Positions 9,275 to 19,242 are shown, counted from the first letter of the stretch. The stretch is 64,000 nucleotides of DNA from Enterobacter sp. Cy-643 (GCF_011752815.1 NZ_VWWV01000001.1:1612001-1676000); one strand, 5' to 3'. Numbers and translations: made by a program. The notes: generated by a model not told the origin, from the sequence alone.

Positions 9275-9478
9275 ATGTTTGATAACTTAGGCGCTGCAAA
9301 AAAATACCTCGGCCAGGCGGCGAGGATGCTTGTTGGCATCCCGGACTACGACACCTACGTGCTGCATATGCAGACGAACCACCCGGACCAGCCGCCCATG
9401 ACCTACAAAGAATTCTTCCGGGAACGCCAGCAGGCGCGCTACGGCGGAGATGGTAAAGGCGGCATGCGCTGCTGTTAA
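9275..9478 (+). CDS. yjiX: YjiX, YbdD/YjiX family small protein
   Basis: 67 residues with the family features: a basic N-terminus, the core [18 protein letters not shown], and a C-terminus ending GGMRCC. Paralogues YbdD and YjiX always follow CstA-type carriers (CstA, BtsT). AAAGGAG lies 7 bases before the ATG. The yjiA start follows 13 bases after its stop, so the two are translated together. The molecular role is unsettled; by association it may support pyruvate transporter function. Confidence 0.93.
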   Translation: MFDNLGAAKKYLGQAARMLVGIPDYDTYVLHMQTNHPDQPPMTYKEFFRERQQARYGGDGKGGMRCC

Positions 9479-9491
9479 CAGGAAGGACGCG

Positions 9492-10457
9492 ATGACACCG
9501 ATTGCAGTAACCGTATTAACCGGCTTTCTTGGCGCAGGGAAAACCACCCTGTTACGCCATATCCTGCATACCCAGCAGGACGAGAAAATCGCCGTTATTG
9601 AAAATGAATTTGGCGAAACGCCTATCGACAGCCAGCTGATTGGCGATCGCGCCACCCGCATTACCACCCTAAGCAACGGCTGCATTTGCTGTACGCGGTC
9701 GAGCGAGCTGGAAGATGCCCTGCTGGACCTGCTTGATAGCCGGGACAAAGGTGAAATTGATTTCGACAGGCTGATCGTCGAATGCACGGGCATGGCCGAT
9801 CCCGGCCCTATCCTGCAGGCCTTTTTCGCCCATGAAATCATCTGCGAGCGCTACCTGCTCGACGGCGTCATCACCCTGGTTGACGCGGTACATGCCGGCT
9901 CTCAGCTGGATCAGTTCCCGCTCGCCCAGTCACAAATCGGCTACGCCGATCGCATTTTACTGACTAAAACTGATGTGGCCGGTGAATCAGCGGAACTCAT
10001 TGAGCGCCTGCAGCGCATTAATGCGCGAGCGCCGGTTTACCCTATCCTGCACGGCAATATTGACCTTGCGCTGCTGTTTAACACCCGCGGCTTTATGCTG
10101 GAAGAAAACGTCGTGGCGACGAAGCCTCGCTTCCACCGTATTGCTCCGCAGCAAAATGAGGTCTCATCCATTGTGGTGACCCTGGACTACCCGGTTGCGC
10201 TGTCCGCAGTGTCTTCCGTGATGGAGAACCTGCTGTCCGGCTTCGCCAACAACCTGCTCCGCTACAAAGGGATGCTGTGGATCGAAGACCAGCCCTGCCG
10301 CCTGCTGTTCCAGGGCGTACAGCGCCTTTACAGCGCCGACTGGGACCGCGAGTGGCAGCCGGACGAAACGCCGGAAAGCACGCTGGTGTTCATCGGCGTC
10401 TCGCTCCCGGAGGCCGAAATCCGCGACGCTTTTGCCGGATTAAAACCTGGCGCATAG
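9492..10457 (+). CDS. yjiA: YjiA, COG0523 family G3E P-loop GTPase
   Basis: 321 residues from the ATG at 9492, preceded by AGGAAGG. A start 14 codons upstream overlaps yjiX and is less likely. The P-loop is TGFLGAGKTT (residues 10-19), followed by ENEFGE, the metal-binding CxCC (NGCICC, ~64-69), the ECTGMADP switch and the LTKTD base motif. A C-terminal CobW_C domain ends the protein. E. coli YjiA binds zinc or other transition metals and hydrolyses GTP slowly; a metallochaperone-like role is inferred for the family. Last gene of the btsT operon, convergent with btsR 10 bases away. Confidence 0.95.
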   Translation: MTPIAVTVLTGFLGAGKTTLLRHILHTQQDEKIAVIENEFGETPIDSQLIGDRATRITTLSNGCICCTRSSELEDALLDLLDSRDKGEIDFDRLIVECTGMADPGPILQAFFAHEIICERYLLDGVITLVDAVHAGSQLDQFPLAQSQIGYADRILLTKTDVAGESAELIERLQRINARAPVYPILHGNIDLALLFNTRGFMLEENVVATKPRFHRIAPQQNEVSSIVVTLDYPVALSAVSSVMENLLSGFANNLLRYKGMLWIEDQPCRLLFQGVQRLYSADWDREWQPDETPESTLVFIGVSLPEAEIRDAFAGLKPGA

Positions 10458-10467
10458 AGGACTCCCC

Positions 10468-11187
10468 TTAAAGCCCCACCGCCTCTTTCAGTGACTTTAA
10501 ATAGCGGCGGCTCACCGGCACGGTGCGGCCATCCCGCAGCAGCAGCTCTGCCTGGCTGTTATCTTCCAGGCGGATCTCCTGCAAATAATTCATGTTCACC
10601 AGATATTGCCGGTGGCAGCGCAGCAGCGGCGTGCGGCTTTCCAGCGTGCGAAGTGTTAATTCGGTAAAGCCTTCTTTGCCATCCCGGCTGGTGACATACA
10701 CCCCGCTCAGCCGGCTGCTGACGTAGGCCACCTCTTCCATCTGCAGCAGCCAGATGCGGCTGTGGCCGCTGCACGGGATAAATTTCAGCAATTGCTGGCT
10801 TTCCGGCAGGCGGGAAACATCCTGCGCTTCGCTCTCCTGATGCAGGCGAGCCAGCGTTTTTTGCAGCCGCTGCGCTTCAATAGGTTTGAGAAGATAGTCA
10901 AAAGCGCACTCTTCAAAAGCCTGCACCGCGTACTCATCAAAAGCGGTGAGAAACACAATTCGCGGCCGGTGCCGCTCATCGAGCATGCCCACCATTTCCA
11001 GCCCGCTGATGCGCGGCATCTGGATATCAAGAAACAGCACGTCCGGGCGCAGCTTATTCACCGCACCGATCGCCTCTATCGCGTTGGCGCACTCCCCGAC
11101 TATCTCAATCTCACCGTCGTTCTCAAGCAGGACGCGCAGGTTCTCACGCGCCAGCGGTTCATCATCCACAATCAATACTCTTAACAT
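10468..11187 (-). CDS. btsR: BtsR, LytTR response regulator of pyruvate sensing
   Basis: 239 residues. The receiver domain (1-~120) has acidic D8/D9, phosphoacceptor D54 (LFLDIQM) and K108 (LLKP). The C-terminal LytTR DNA-binding domain (~135-239) includes CHRQYLVN and the ending [14 protein letters not shown]. It matches E. coli BtsR (YehT) closely. The partner is BtsS; its target is btsT, whose promoter carries three repeats of the expected motif. The coding sequence overlaps the btsS stop by 7 bases. In E. coli btsSR and btsT are unlinked; here they are neighbours. Confidence 0.96.
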   Translation of the reverse strand: MLRVLIVDDEPLARENLRVLLENDGEIEIVGECANAIEAIGAVNKLRPDVLFLDIQMPRISGLEMVGMLDERHRPRIVFLTAFDEYAVQAFEECAFDYLLKPIEAQRLQKTLARLHQESEAQDVSRLPESQQLLKFIPCSGHSRIWLLQMEEVAYVSSRLSGVYVTSRDGKEGFTELTLRTLESRTPLLRCHRQYLVNMNYLQEIRLEDNSQAELLLRDGRTVPVSRRYLKSLKEAVGL

Positions 11188-12869
11188 ACCAACTCCTCGG
11201 CGGGCAGGCGCACGGTGATACAGGTAAAACGATCGGATTCGCAGCTCACGGCCAGGCCATAATCCTCCCCAAACTTCGCCCGCAGTCGCTTGTCCACCAG
11301 ATTCATTCCCAGCCCGTTACCGTTCTCATTTGGCCGGTACAACCCGGCGTTATCCTCAACATCCACCAGCACGTCTTTTCCCTCAGTACGGGCACGAATG
11401 GTAATCATGCCGTTGCCTAGCTGCTGGGAAGTGCCGTGTTTAATGGCGTTTTCAACAATCGGCTGTAGCGTAAAGGCCGGCAAACGCTGATTTGCCAGCT
11501 CGTCTGGCACCTGCCAGTTCACCGCCAGCTGCGTCTGGAAACGCGCCAGCTCAATCTGCAGATAGGCATTCACATGCTCAATTTCATCGGAAAGGGTGAC
11601 GACTTCAGACGGGCGCTTGAGATTTTTGCGGAAAAACGTCGAGAGATACTGCACAAGCTGCCCTGCTTTGTCGCCGTCGTGGCGGATCACCGCTTTCAGC
11701 GTGTTCAGTGCGTTAAATAAGAAATGCGGGTTCACCTGGGCATGCAGCAGCTTGATCTCGGACTGCGCCAGCAGCGCTTTTTGCTGCTCATATTTCCCGG
11801 CAAGGATTTGCGCCGACAGCAGCTGCGCAATCCCTTCGCCGAGCGTGCGGTTGATCGAGCTAAACAGCCGGTTGCGCGCCTCGTAGAGCTTTATGGTACC
11901 AATCACCCGCTGGTTTTCTCCCCGCAGCGGGATAACCAGCGTCGACCCCAGCTTGCAGTTAGGATGCAGCGAGCAGCGATAAGGCACCTCATTGCCGTCG
12001 GCGTAAACCACTTCGTTATTCTCGATGGCCTGCCAGGTATACCTCGACGAAATGGGCTTGCCCGCCAGATGGTGATCCGCCCCGGTGCCAATAAACGCCA
12101 GCAGTCTTTCCCGGTCGGTGATCGCCACGGCGCTGATGTCCAGCTCCTGGTGCAGCACCTTCGCCACCTTCAGGCTATTTTGTTCGTTGAAACCCTGCCG
12201 GAGAATCCCCTCGGTTGAGGCCGCGACCTTTAGCGCGGTGGCGGAGAACGCGGAAGTGTATTTCTCAAACATCGCGCGTTTATCCAGCAGGATGCGCATA
12301 AACATGGCGGCACCCAGCGTGTTGGTGACCATCATGGGCGCGGCAATGCTTTCCACCAGGTGAAGAGCGTCCTGAAAAGGTCTCGCGATCAGCAGGATGA
12401 TGATCATCTGCACCAGTTCGGCAACAAAGCTCGTCGCGCCGGCAACCAGCGGGCTAAACAGTTTGTCCGTCCTGCCCCGGCGGATTAAAACGCTGTGGAT
12501 TAACCCGCCAATCAGTCCTTCCGCAATGGTGGAGATCATGCAGCTCAGCGCCGTCATTCCACCGAGAGAGTAGCGATGCAGCCCGCCGGTTAGCCCCACC
12601 AGCCCGCCCACCACCGGCCCGCCTAACAGGCCGCCCATCACGGCACCAATGGCGCGCGTATTGGCAATGGAACCTTCGATATGCAGGCCAAAATAGGTAC
12701 CCATAATGCAAAAAACCGAGAAGGTGATGTAGCACAGCAGCTTGTGCGGCAGGCGCACGGTCACCTGCATCAGAGGGATAAACAGTCTGGTTTTACTCAT
12801 TAACCAGGCTATGACCAGAAACACGCACATCTGCTGCAGAAGCAGCAGGACTAAATTGAATTCGTACAT
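11181..12869 (-). CDS. btsS: BtsS, high-affinity pyruvate sensor histidine kinase
   Basis: 562 residues from the ATG at 12869 ([13 protein letters not shown]), the start that matches E. coli BtsS (YehU, 561). An upstream in-frame extension has no counterpart. The domains are a 5TM LytS-type membrane sensor (~1-200), a GAF domain (~220-350), then the HisKA-like LytS kinase core with [15 protein letters not shown] (the phosphorylated His) and an ATPase domain with [11 protein letters not shown]. It senses external pyruvate and phosphorylates BtsR. Operon btsS-btsR. Confidence 0.96.
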   Translation of the reverse strand: MYEFNLVLLLLQQMCVFLVIAWLMSKTRLFIPLMQVTVRLPHKLLCYITFSVFCIMGTYFGLHIEGSIANTRAIGAVMGGLLGGPVVGGLVGLTGGLHRYSLGGMTALSCMISTIAEGLIGGLIHSVLIRRGRTDKLFSPLVAGATSFVAELVQMIIILLIARPFQDALHLVESIAAPMMVTNTLGAAMFMRILLDKRAMFEKYTSAFSATALKVAASTEGILRQGFNEQNSLKVAKVLHQELDISAVAITDRERLLAFIGTGADHHLAGKPISSRYTWQAIENNEVVYADGNEVPYRCSLHPNCKLGSTLVIPLRGENQRVIGTIKLYEARNRLFSSINRTLGEGIAQLLSAQILAGKYEQQKALLAQSEIKLLHAQVNPHFLFNALNTLKAVIRHDGDKAGQLVQYLSTFFRKNLKRPSEVVTLSDEIEHVNAYLQIELARFQTQLAVNWQVPDELANQRLPAFTLQPIVENAIKHGTSQQLGNGMITIRARTEGKDVLVDVEDNAGLYRPNENGNGLGMNLVDKRLRAKFGEDYGLAVSCESDRFTCITVRLPAEELVC

Positions 12870-13379
12870 CTTCAGACAATCTCCGCTCTCGAGGCGGGAA
12901 AGATACCTTGATGAGACTAGAATTTCCGGGGCATGGCGCAGATTTGTTAAATTTGGGACGAAAAATAACGGTGAAAACAGTAGCAACGAGTACAGATATA
13001 AAACTAAAAAAATCAAATAGAGCAATTATCAACCACCCACGGATCGTTAATAAAGCCTGTTCATAGTCAGTTCATTATTTATCACTTTCGCCCTCTTTTG
13101 AGTAATATTTGAACGCATCTAATTAACCAATTTGACAATAAGCAATGCCATATTTTTGCTAAAGAGCATTAGTCCCAATCGGAATAGAATCTTAACTTAC
13201 TTATATTTCCTACAGCTATAAGTCATATTTTTATATTCTTCTGCCCAACGGTATTAGCAGGTAGTATCAGCCAGATAACCATGGCTCAACGCCCATAACG
13301 CGGCGCGCGCACGCCAGCCAGCCATCAGCATATCATGCTGTTGCGTTGCGAAAATTTTCAGCAGTTAAGGATCAGAATA
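12870..13379. promoter_or_regulatory. AT-rich divergent region btsS / metN
   Basis: 510 bases with no credible gene. A TTGACA hexamer occurs at 13132-13137 in the metN direction, but no good -10 at a 16-18-base distance follows. I see no MetJ-type AGACGTCT boxes, so control of the downstream importer is unlikely to be by MetJ. No other site could be assigned. Confidence 0.4.
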
Positions 13380-14402
13380 ATGATCGTTCTTTCGGGCGTA
13401 TCAAAAATATTTGCCAGCAAACGTGGCGTAATTACCGCCGTCGATAATATTAATCTCAACGTCAATAAAGGGCAGATTTACGGCATTATCGGCTACAGCG
13501 GCGCGGGTAAAAGCACGTTAATCAGATTATTAAATGGGCTTGAAAAACCCACGTCAGGATCGATCGTTGTCGCCGGGCAGGATATTGCCCAGGCCAGAGG
13601 CGAACAGCTCCGTCAGGCTCGTCTAAAAGTCAGCATGGTCTTTCAGCACTTTAATCTGCTGTGGTCCCGGACCGTTGCCGAGAATATTGCCTTTCCCCTG
13701 CAAATTGCCGGTGTTAATAAAAACCAGATTCAGCACCGCGTTAACGAACTGATTAAGCTGGTGGGGCTGGAGGGGCGCGAAAACGCCTGGCCTGCTCAGC
13801 TTAGCGGCGGCCAAAAACAGCGAGTCGGCATTGCCCGCGCGCTGGCCAATAACCCGGATGTTTTACTGTGCGACGAAGCCACTTCGGCGCTGGATCCGCA
13901 AACGACTGACGCGATTCTCGATCTGCTGCTCGACATTAACCGCCAGCTCAACTTAACCATCGTACTCATTACTCATGAGATGCATGTGGTGCGCAAAATT
14001 TGCCAGCGCGTGGCGGTGATGGAAAACGGCAGAATCGTTGAAGAAGGCCCGGTGCTGGATATTTTCACCCACCCGAAGCAGCCTATTACGCAAACTTTTG
14101 TGCGTCAGATCGCGGGGCAAAATACGCCCGCAGAACCGTTCAATCCGCTCTGGGTTCAGGGCGTCAGCGGCAGCATTGTGAAGCTTATTTTCCCGGGCGG
14201 CGAAGCCCGGCAGCCGGTCATTGCCGATGTTATTCAGCGCTTCAACGTCGCGCTGAATATCCTGCACGGCAACATCACCCAGACGGTAGACGGCGAGTTT
14301 GGCGAACTGTACGTCCATATGGATGACGCCAGCCAGCTAGACAATATTGTGCAATACCTGAATCACAAGCGGGTAGAGACTGAGGTTATTAGACATGCTT
14401 GA
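13380..14402 (+). CDS. MetN-type ABC transporter ATP-binding protein
   Basis: 340 residues. The start is at ATG 13380 (MIVLSGVSKIF); a longer in-frame form adds 15 residues without family support. Walker A is GYSGAGKST, the signature LSGGQ, Walker B VLLCDEATSALDP, with an H-loop ITHEMHVV. The C-terminal NIL/ACT-like domain (~265-340) is the MetN ligand-sensing regulatory domain. The family energises uptake of L/D-methionine or related compounds. It overlaps the permease gene by 8 bases. Since Enterobacteriaceae normally have metNIQ near the yaeE/rcsF locus, this looks like a second, paralogous set, so substrate is uncertain. Confidence 0.9.
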   Translation: MIVLSGVSKIFASKRGVITAVDNINLNVNKGQIYGIIGYSGAGKSTLIRLLNGLEKPTSGSIVVAGQDIAQARGEQLRQARLKVSMVFQHFNLLWSRTVAENIAFPLQIAGVNKNQIQHRVNELIKLVGLEGRENAWPAQLSGGQKQRVGIARALANNPDVLLCDEATSALDPQTTDAILDLLLDINRQLNLTIVLITHEMHVVRKICQRVAVMENGRIVEEGPVLDIFTHPKQPITQTFVRQIAGQNTPAEPFNPLWVQGVSGSIVKLIFPGGEARQPVIADVIQRFNVALNILHGNITQTVDGEFGELYVHMDDASQLDNIVQYLNHKRVETEVIRHA

Positions 14403-15063
14403 GCAATACTTCCCGCATTTAAAACTCGACAGGCTGTGGGCCGCCACGGGCGAAACGCTCTACATGACGGCCTGGTCGGGAGTGGCAACCTTAGCGTTTG
14501 GCATCGCCCTCGGCGTGCTGCTGTTTCTCACTTCTCGCGGTCAACTGCTGCAGAATCGGCTGGTTTACTCGGTGGTGACCGTGCTGGTCAACGTCTTCCG
14601 CTCGATCCCGTTCATCATTTTGATCGTCCTGCTGATCCCATTCACAAAAACGCTGGTTGGCACCATTCTCGGCACCAACGCCGCGCTTCCGGCGCTGATT
14701 GTCGGAGCCGCCCCCTTCTACGCTCGCCTGGTGGAAATTGCGCTGCGCGAGGTCGATAAAGGCGTTATCGAAGCCACGCGCTCGATGGGGGCCAAAACCC
14801 ACACGCTGATTTTCCGCGTGCTGCTGCCGGAATCCTCTCCGGCGCTGGTGTCCGGGATGACCGTCACGTTGATTGCGCTGGTGAGCTACAGCGCCATGGC
14901 CGGGGTTATCGGCGCCGGCGGCTTAGGCAACCTCGCCTATCTGGAAGGGTTCCAGCGTAACCATAATGACGTCACGCTGGTGGCCACGGCCACTATTTTA
15001 GCGATCGTTTTCATTATTCAGTTTATCGGCGACCGCATCACCAGCCTGCTCGATAAACGCTAA
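14395..15063 (+). CDS. MetI-type ABC transporter permease
   Basis: 222 residues, about five membrane segments, and the permease EAA-type loop EATRSMGAKTHTLIFRVLLPES (~135-155) that contacts MetN. The family members (MetI, 217) form the inner-membrane channel of MetNIQ importers. Its start overlaps the ATPase stop, so the two are translationally coupled. A 95-base gap separates it from the binding-protein gene. Confidence 0.92.
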   Translation: MLEQYFPHLKLDRLWAATGETLYMTAWSGVATLAFGIALGVLLFLTSRGQLLQNRLVYSVVTVLVNVFRSIPFIILIVLLIPFTKTLVGTILGTNAALPALIVGAAPFYARLVEIALREVDKGVIEATRSMGAKTHTLIFRVLLPESSPALVSGMTVTLIALVSYSAMAGVIGAGGLGNLAYLEGFQRNHNDVTLVATATILAIVFIIQFIGDRITSLLDKR

Positions 15064-15158
15064 CGGCTTTTACACCTTTCGGGCGACAGAGACGCACTCT
15101 GCCGCCTGGAATTCCACGGCAATGCACTTTTAATCACTAATCACGACTGGACGAAATA

Positions 15159-15974
15159 ATGAAAAAACAGTTTATGATGTTAGCTCTGGCTTCTTTAACC
15201 GCGTTAAGTCTTCACGCTAGCGCCGCTGAAAAACTGATTGTGGGCGCCTCCAACGTCCCGCACGCGGAAATTCTCGAACAGGCGAAGCCGATTCTGGCGA
15301 AAGAAGGCATCGATCTTGAGATCAAAACCTTCCAGGACTACATCCTGCCGAATACTGCGCTGGCCGAACATGAAATTGACGCCAACTACTTCCAGCATCA
15401 GCCCTATCTGGATTCGGTGCTGCAGGATCATAAAGGCGATAAAAACTACGATTTCGTCAGCGCCGGCGCCATCCACGTGGAGCCTATCGGCATCTATTCG
15501 AAGAAATATAAAAGCCTGAAGGATCTGCCGCAGAACGGCAAAATCATTCTCCGTGATTCGGTGGCCGAAGAAGGCCGCATTCTGGCCATCTTCCAGCACG
15601 AAGGCGTCATCACCCTGAAACCTGGCGTGAAGCCGGTTAACGCGCGCATCAGCGACATCGCCAGCAACCCGAAAAACCTGCAGTTTAAAGCGGATATTGA
15701 AGCCGCCCTGCTGCCGCAAATGTACGCCAACAACGAAGGCGATGCGGTAGTGATCAACGCCAACTACGCGCTGGATGCAGGCCTGAACCCGATCAAAGAT
15801 CCCATTGCCGTCGAAAGCAGTGAAGGCAACCCGTATGCCAACATCATTACCGTGCACCGCGCCGACGTGAAAAAGCATGACATCGTCGAACTGGTGAAAG
15901 TCCTGCACTCTAAGCAGATTCAGGACTGGATCAACGAGAAATATCACGGCGCGGTTGTGCCTGTTAGCCAGTAA
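15159..15974 (+). CDS. MetQ/NlpA-family substrate-binding protein
   Basis: 271 residues, NlpA/MetQ family: KLIVGASNVPHAEIL, FQDYILPNTALAEHEIDANYFQHQPYLD and AVVINANYAL align with MetQ. Signal peptide MKKQFMMLALASLTALSLHASAAEK has an AxA site and no lipobox cysteine, so it should be a soluble periplasmic protein, while E. coli MetQ is a lipoprotein. Together with the two preceding genes it forms an importer. The ligand could be methionine, a methionine derivative or another small organic acid or amino acid. A GC hairpin ends the operon. Confidence 0.9.
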   Translation: MKKQFMMLALASLTALSLHASAAEKLIVGASNVPHAEILEQAKPILAKEGIDLEIKTFQDYILPNTALAEHEIDANYFQHQPYLDSVLQDHKGDKNYDFVSAGAIHVEPIGIYSKKYKSLKDLPQNGKIILRDSVAEEGRILAIFQHEGVITLKPGVKPVNARISDIASNPKNLQFKADIEAALLPQMYANNEGDAVVINANYALDAGLNPIKDPIAVESSEGNPYANIITVHRADVKKHDIVELVKVLHSKQIQDWINEKYHGAVVPVSQ

Positions 15975-15984
15975 TACGGCAAAA

Positions 15985-16001
15985 GGGGCGCAATGCGCCC
16001 C
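15985..16001. terminator. hairpin terminator between metQ-type gene and convergent NTF2-like gene
   Basis: GGGGCGCA / TGCGCCCC around one A gives a perfect 8-bp stem. AAAA precedes it and TCTTCC follows, so it probably serves both convergent genes. Confidence 0.75.
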
Positions 16002-16006
16002 TCTTC

Positions 16007-16435
16007 CTACCCGCGCGTTAGCGCCGCGTACTCCTCCGGGCTGAGGTAAAGTTCGCGGTACTTGTCATCAACCTGCTGCCACATCCGCTGGGAAAAATAG
16101 AGCGCCGCAGGCAGCGGATGATGGTGAATCATCAGCGAATCTGCCTGCCCTTGCTCATTGATATGCACCCAAACGGCGCACTCCACGGCTACGCCGTCGA
16201 CGCTTGCGCGGTAAGACTCCATAAATAACCGTTCGTTGACATAATCCCGGTAAGTAAAACGCTGGAAGTCATACAGCGGAATGGCCGTTTTCAGGATTTC
16301 CAGTATTGCCGTTTTACCGTGAACAGGCGCTTTCAGCACCACACCTTGCAGAGTCGCCTCATCGGCGAGTATTGCCAGCCAGGGTGGCGGCCCCTGCACG
16401 TCAGGAATGGGGGATGCGGTGTCGTTAAATAACAT
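16007..16435 (-). CDS. NTF2/SnoaL-like small protein
   Basis: 142 residues with no signal or membrane segment. The pattern ILEILKTAIPLYDFQRFTYRDYVNERLFMESYRASVDGVAVECAVWVHINEQGQADSLMIHHHP is typical of SnoaL/NTF2-like folds (a cone-shaped beta-sheet used by isomerases, hydratases and binding proteins). AGGAGA stands upstream of the ATG. It is the third gene of an operon with an OYE reductase and an MFS exporter, so a role in the same detoxification is likely by position; the substrate is unknown. Confidence 0.78.
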   Translation of the reverse strand: MLFNDTASPIPDVQGPPPWLAILADEATLQGVVLKAPVHGKTAILEILKTAIPLYDFQRFTYRDYVNERLFMESYRASVDGVAVECAVWVHINEQGQADSLMIHHHPLPAALYFSQRMWQQVDDKYRELYLSPEEYAALTRG

Positions 16436-16452
16436 AAGACTCTCCTGATTGA

Positions 16453-17568
16453 TCAGTCATGTGACAAAGCCGGGTAATCGGTATAACCGCGGGCATCTCC
16501 GGCGTAAAACGTGGAACGGTCATAGGCATTTAAAGGGGCTCCGATCCGCAGGCGATAAGGCAAATCAGGGTTAGCAATAAACGCCCGCCCGAAGGCCACG
16601 GCATCCGCATCTCCTGCGGCAATAAGCGCATTCGCTGAGTCGCGGCTAAAACCGCCTGAAGCAATAATAGCGCCGTCAAAATAGGGCCGTAGCAGTGCGG
16701 CAACAGAGGCTGGCTGCGTCATATCCTGCTCTTCATTTAGCCCGGTGTTGGCTCGCGGCTCCAACAGATGCAAATAACCAATCTGCTGTTCTGAAAGCCA
16801 GGTGACAATATCCGTAAACAGCGCCAGCGGGTTACTGTCGCCTATGTCTCCCAGCTTGCCGAACGGGGAAAGCCTGACGCCGATTTCTCCGGCGGAATAA
16901 ACCTCCCGCAGCGCCGCAAGCGCTTCGCGCATGAAACGCATTCGGTTTGCCACGCTGCCGCCATATTCGTCCGTGCGCTGATTGGTTTTGTCCTGCAAAA
17001 ACTGATCGATGAGAAAACCGTTCGCCGCATGCAACTCCACGCCGTCGAAACCCGCAGCTTTCGCTCTCCGTGCCGCCTCGAGATACTCCTCAATCACCGC
17101 AGGAATGGCCGAGAGTTCAAGGGCTGCCGGTGTAGCAAACGGCTGAGGTGTGAAGTTAGCATCCAGAGCTTCACCTGCAGGGCGAATAGCAGAGGGAGCA
17201 ATCGACGGGACTTCTGGGTGGTGACTGCGATGAGAAATACGCCCCGTGTGCCAGAGCTGGAGGTAAATAACGCCGCCCTTTTGATGCACGGCCTCCACAA
17301 CCTTTTTCCAGCCTGCCAGCTGACATTCGCTATAGATGCCCGGCGTTTGCGGAAAGCCTTTCCCCTGCAGCGAAATATTCGTCGCCTCGGTAATAATCAG
17401 GCCGCCTTCGCTGGCGCGCTGGCCGTAGTATTCGGCGTTAAGCGCATCTGGCGCGCCTTCTGGCCCGGAGGCACGCATTCTGGTTAGCGGCGCCATCACA
17501 ACCCGATGTTGTAAACTGAGCCTGCCGGCCCGCAGCGGGCTGAACAGATCTTTGACATGTGTGGTCAT
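16453..17568 (-). CDS. Old Yellow Enzyme family alkene reductase
   Basis: 371 residues, full-length OYE (NemA/XenB-like). FMN-dependent TIM barrel with VMAPLTRMRA, the active-site pair H-x-x-H type GVELHAANGFLIDQFLQD, the substrate/phosphate motif ASGGF and AFGRAFIANPDL near the end. The family reduces activated C=C bonds of enals, enones, maleimides, and nitro compounds with NADPH. It lies between an MFS exporter and an NTF2-like gene in one operon, and a LysR regulator is divergent from the exporter. Not necessarily NemA: E. coli nemA sits with nemR/gloA, which are absent here. Confidence 0.9.
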   Translation of the reverse strand: MTTHVKDLFSPLRAGRLSLQHRVVMAPLTRMRASGPEGAPDALNAEYYGQRASEGGLIITEATNISLQGKGFPQTPGIYSECQLAGWKKVVEAVHQKGGVIYLQLWHTGRISHRSHHPEVPSIAPSAIRPAGEALDANFTPQPFATPAALELSAIPAVIEEYLEAARRAKAAGFDGVELHAANGFLIDQFLQDKTNQRTDEYGGSVANRMRFMREALAALREVYSAGEIGVRLSPFGKLGDIGDSNPLALFTDIVTWLSEQQIGYLHLLEPRANTGLNEEQDMTQPASVAALLRPYFDGAIIASGGFSRDSANALIAAGDADAVAFGRAFIANPDLPYRLRIGAPLNAYDRSTFYAGDARGYTDYPALSHD

Positions 17569-17601
17569 CGTTGCATTCTCACTATTGACTTAAAATGGCG
17601 A

Positions 17602-19137
17602 TCAACTCGCCGTCGCTTGTGGCCGGGTTTCATCCCCGGTTTGTTTTTTGTCCAGAAATAAAAACACCACCAGTGCGACCAGCAATGTGATGCTCATCAA
17701 CAGCAGCAACAGGTCGCTGAACGCCGCGTCGTAGCTGGCGGCAATCGCTTTATACGTCACGCCCTGCAGCGATGTCGCTGCGGTCGCGACATCACCGGTA
17801 ACAACGCTTTGCGCGACATGTGCCAACCGTTGAGGGCTAGCGGACACCGCCTGGTGCAGGTTATCTGCCATCAGTGAAGAGAGCAGCGCGCTCACAATTG
17901 CCATCGCAATCCCTTCCCCGGCCACCCGCGTGGTACTGAAAATACCCGTTGCCATGCCCGCCCTCTCGCGGGGCACCACACTCACCGCCAGGCCATCCAT
18001 CAATCCCCAGGGCAGGCTTATCCCGCAGCCGATCGTCCACATCGGCAGGGCAAACTGCCACGCAGATGCCCCGCCCGGAATACGGCTGAGCCACAATAAT
18101 CCGGCCGCGCAAACCAGCAACCCTACTCCGCACAGGATGGAAGCAGAGAACCAGCGGGTCAGGTAACCGGCAATAATCGGCAGGAACAACAGAGGCGCAG
18201 AGAGCGCAATCATTAACCGTCCGGCCTCAAGCACCGGCATTCCCTCCACGCCAACAAAGCGCAGCGGTAAGAGCAGAAGCAGAACAACAAAGGAATAGGC
18301 CGGAGCAGCAGCGAGGAGCTGAACGCCAACGAAACGGGGAAACTTGAATAAAGTCAGGTCGAGCATCGGCTGCTGAACGCGCAGTTCAATGCGAATAAAT
18401 ACCAGCAGTGAAATCGTGGTCACCGCAAACAGCGCCAGGTTGAAGGCATCCCCCCAACCAACCTCCGGCACGCGCAGAACGGCATAAGTGAAAACACCCA
18501 GCGTCCACGTAAACACCACGGCCCCGGCCCAATCGATACCGTTTGCCGCTGGATTGCGGGATTCAGGCATATAGCGACAGGCCAGAAAACAGGCAATGCC
18601 TGCCACCAGGGTCAGTAGAATAAAGACAATTGACCAGCTGAAGAGATCTATCATTACCGCCGCAGCCACGGGGCCAAACGCCAGACCAATACCAAAACTG
18701 CAGCCGACGAAGCTGAAGGCACGCATCCTGGTGGTCCCGTCAAAAACCTGCGCCAGTGCCGACATCCCGCCGGAAAACGCGATAGCGGCGGCAATCCCTT
18801 GCGCCCCACGCAGCAGGTCGAAAACAAACAAGTTTGGCGCGGCAAGCAGCGCGGCTGACAGTAACGCAAAGGCCGCAATCCCCCCGGCAAACATGCGTTT
18901 ACGCCCGTAGCTGTCGGCAAGCGCGCCCGCCAGCATCAGGCAACTGCCAAAGGTCAACATAAACGCATTAGCTACCCAGTTAACCGCCATGCTCGAGCCG
19001 TGGAAGCTTTGCCCGATAGCGGGTAAGGCCACGGCAGCGGCGGTAAAATTAAAAGGCATAGTGATCGAGGCAAGACACACGGCGACCAGCGTCAGGAGCT
19101 GTTCTTGCGACGGGTGAGAACGGGTAACGGCCATCAT
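17602..19137 (-). CDS. DHA2-family MFS multidrug transporter (14 TM)
   Basis: 511 residues with about 14 hydrophobic segments, as in the DHA2 (EmrB/QacA/SmvA) drug:H+ antiporters. The motif A region LADSYGRKRMFAGG follows TM2, and motif C-type GxxxGPxxxG occurs near 145-155. An ATG three bases downstream (19134) is an alternative start. First gene of the operon with the OYE reductase and NTF2-like protein. The partner enzyme suggests export of electrophilic or quinone-like toxins, which is inference. Confidence 0.88.
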   Translation of the reverse strand: MMAVTRSHPSQEQLLTLVAVCLASITMPFNFTAAAVALPAIGQSFHGSSMAVNWVANAFMLTFGSCLMLAGALADSYGRKRMFAGGIAAFALLSAALLAAPNLFVFDLLRGAQGIAAAIAFSGGMSALAQVFDGTTRMRAFSFVGCSFGIGLAFGPVAAAVMIDLFSWSIVFILLTLVAGIACFLACRYMPESRNPAANGIDWAGAVVFTWTLGVFTYAVLRVPEVGWGDAFNLALFAVTTISLLVFIRIELRVQQPMLDLTLFKFPRFVGVQLLAAAPAYSFVVLLLLLPLRFVGVEGMPVLEAGRLMIALSAPLLFLPIIAGYLTRWFSASILCGVGLLVCAAGLLWLSRIPGGASAWQFALPMWTIGCGISLPWGLMDGLAVSVVPRERAGMATGIFSTTRVAGEGIAMAIVSALLSSLMADNLHQAVSASPQRLAHVAQSVVTGDVATAATSLQGVTYKAIAASYDAAFSDLLLLLMSITLLVALVVFLFLDKKQTGDETRPQATAS

Positions 19138-19242
19138 TCATATCCTTAGCGGAAAGTCACAATCCAGGAATTGGGCCTGCAGTAAGCAGGTGGGATAGTC
19201 TGCAGAGTAGCGGGTGTTTTTCTGTGACAAAAATGATAAAAC

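Noticed and set aside
11724-12218. 164-codon plus-strand frame inside btsS
   Set aside because: It is the reverse-strand image of a conserved GC-rich gene; same applies to the long opposite-strand frames within arnA (25013-26320), btsT and metQ.
13081-13380. TTGACA at 13132 as a metN promoter
   Set aside because: No -10 hexamer at the right distance; not strong enough to list as a promoter.
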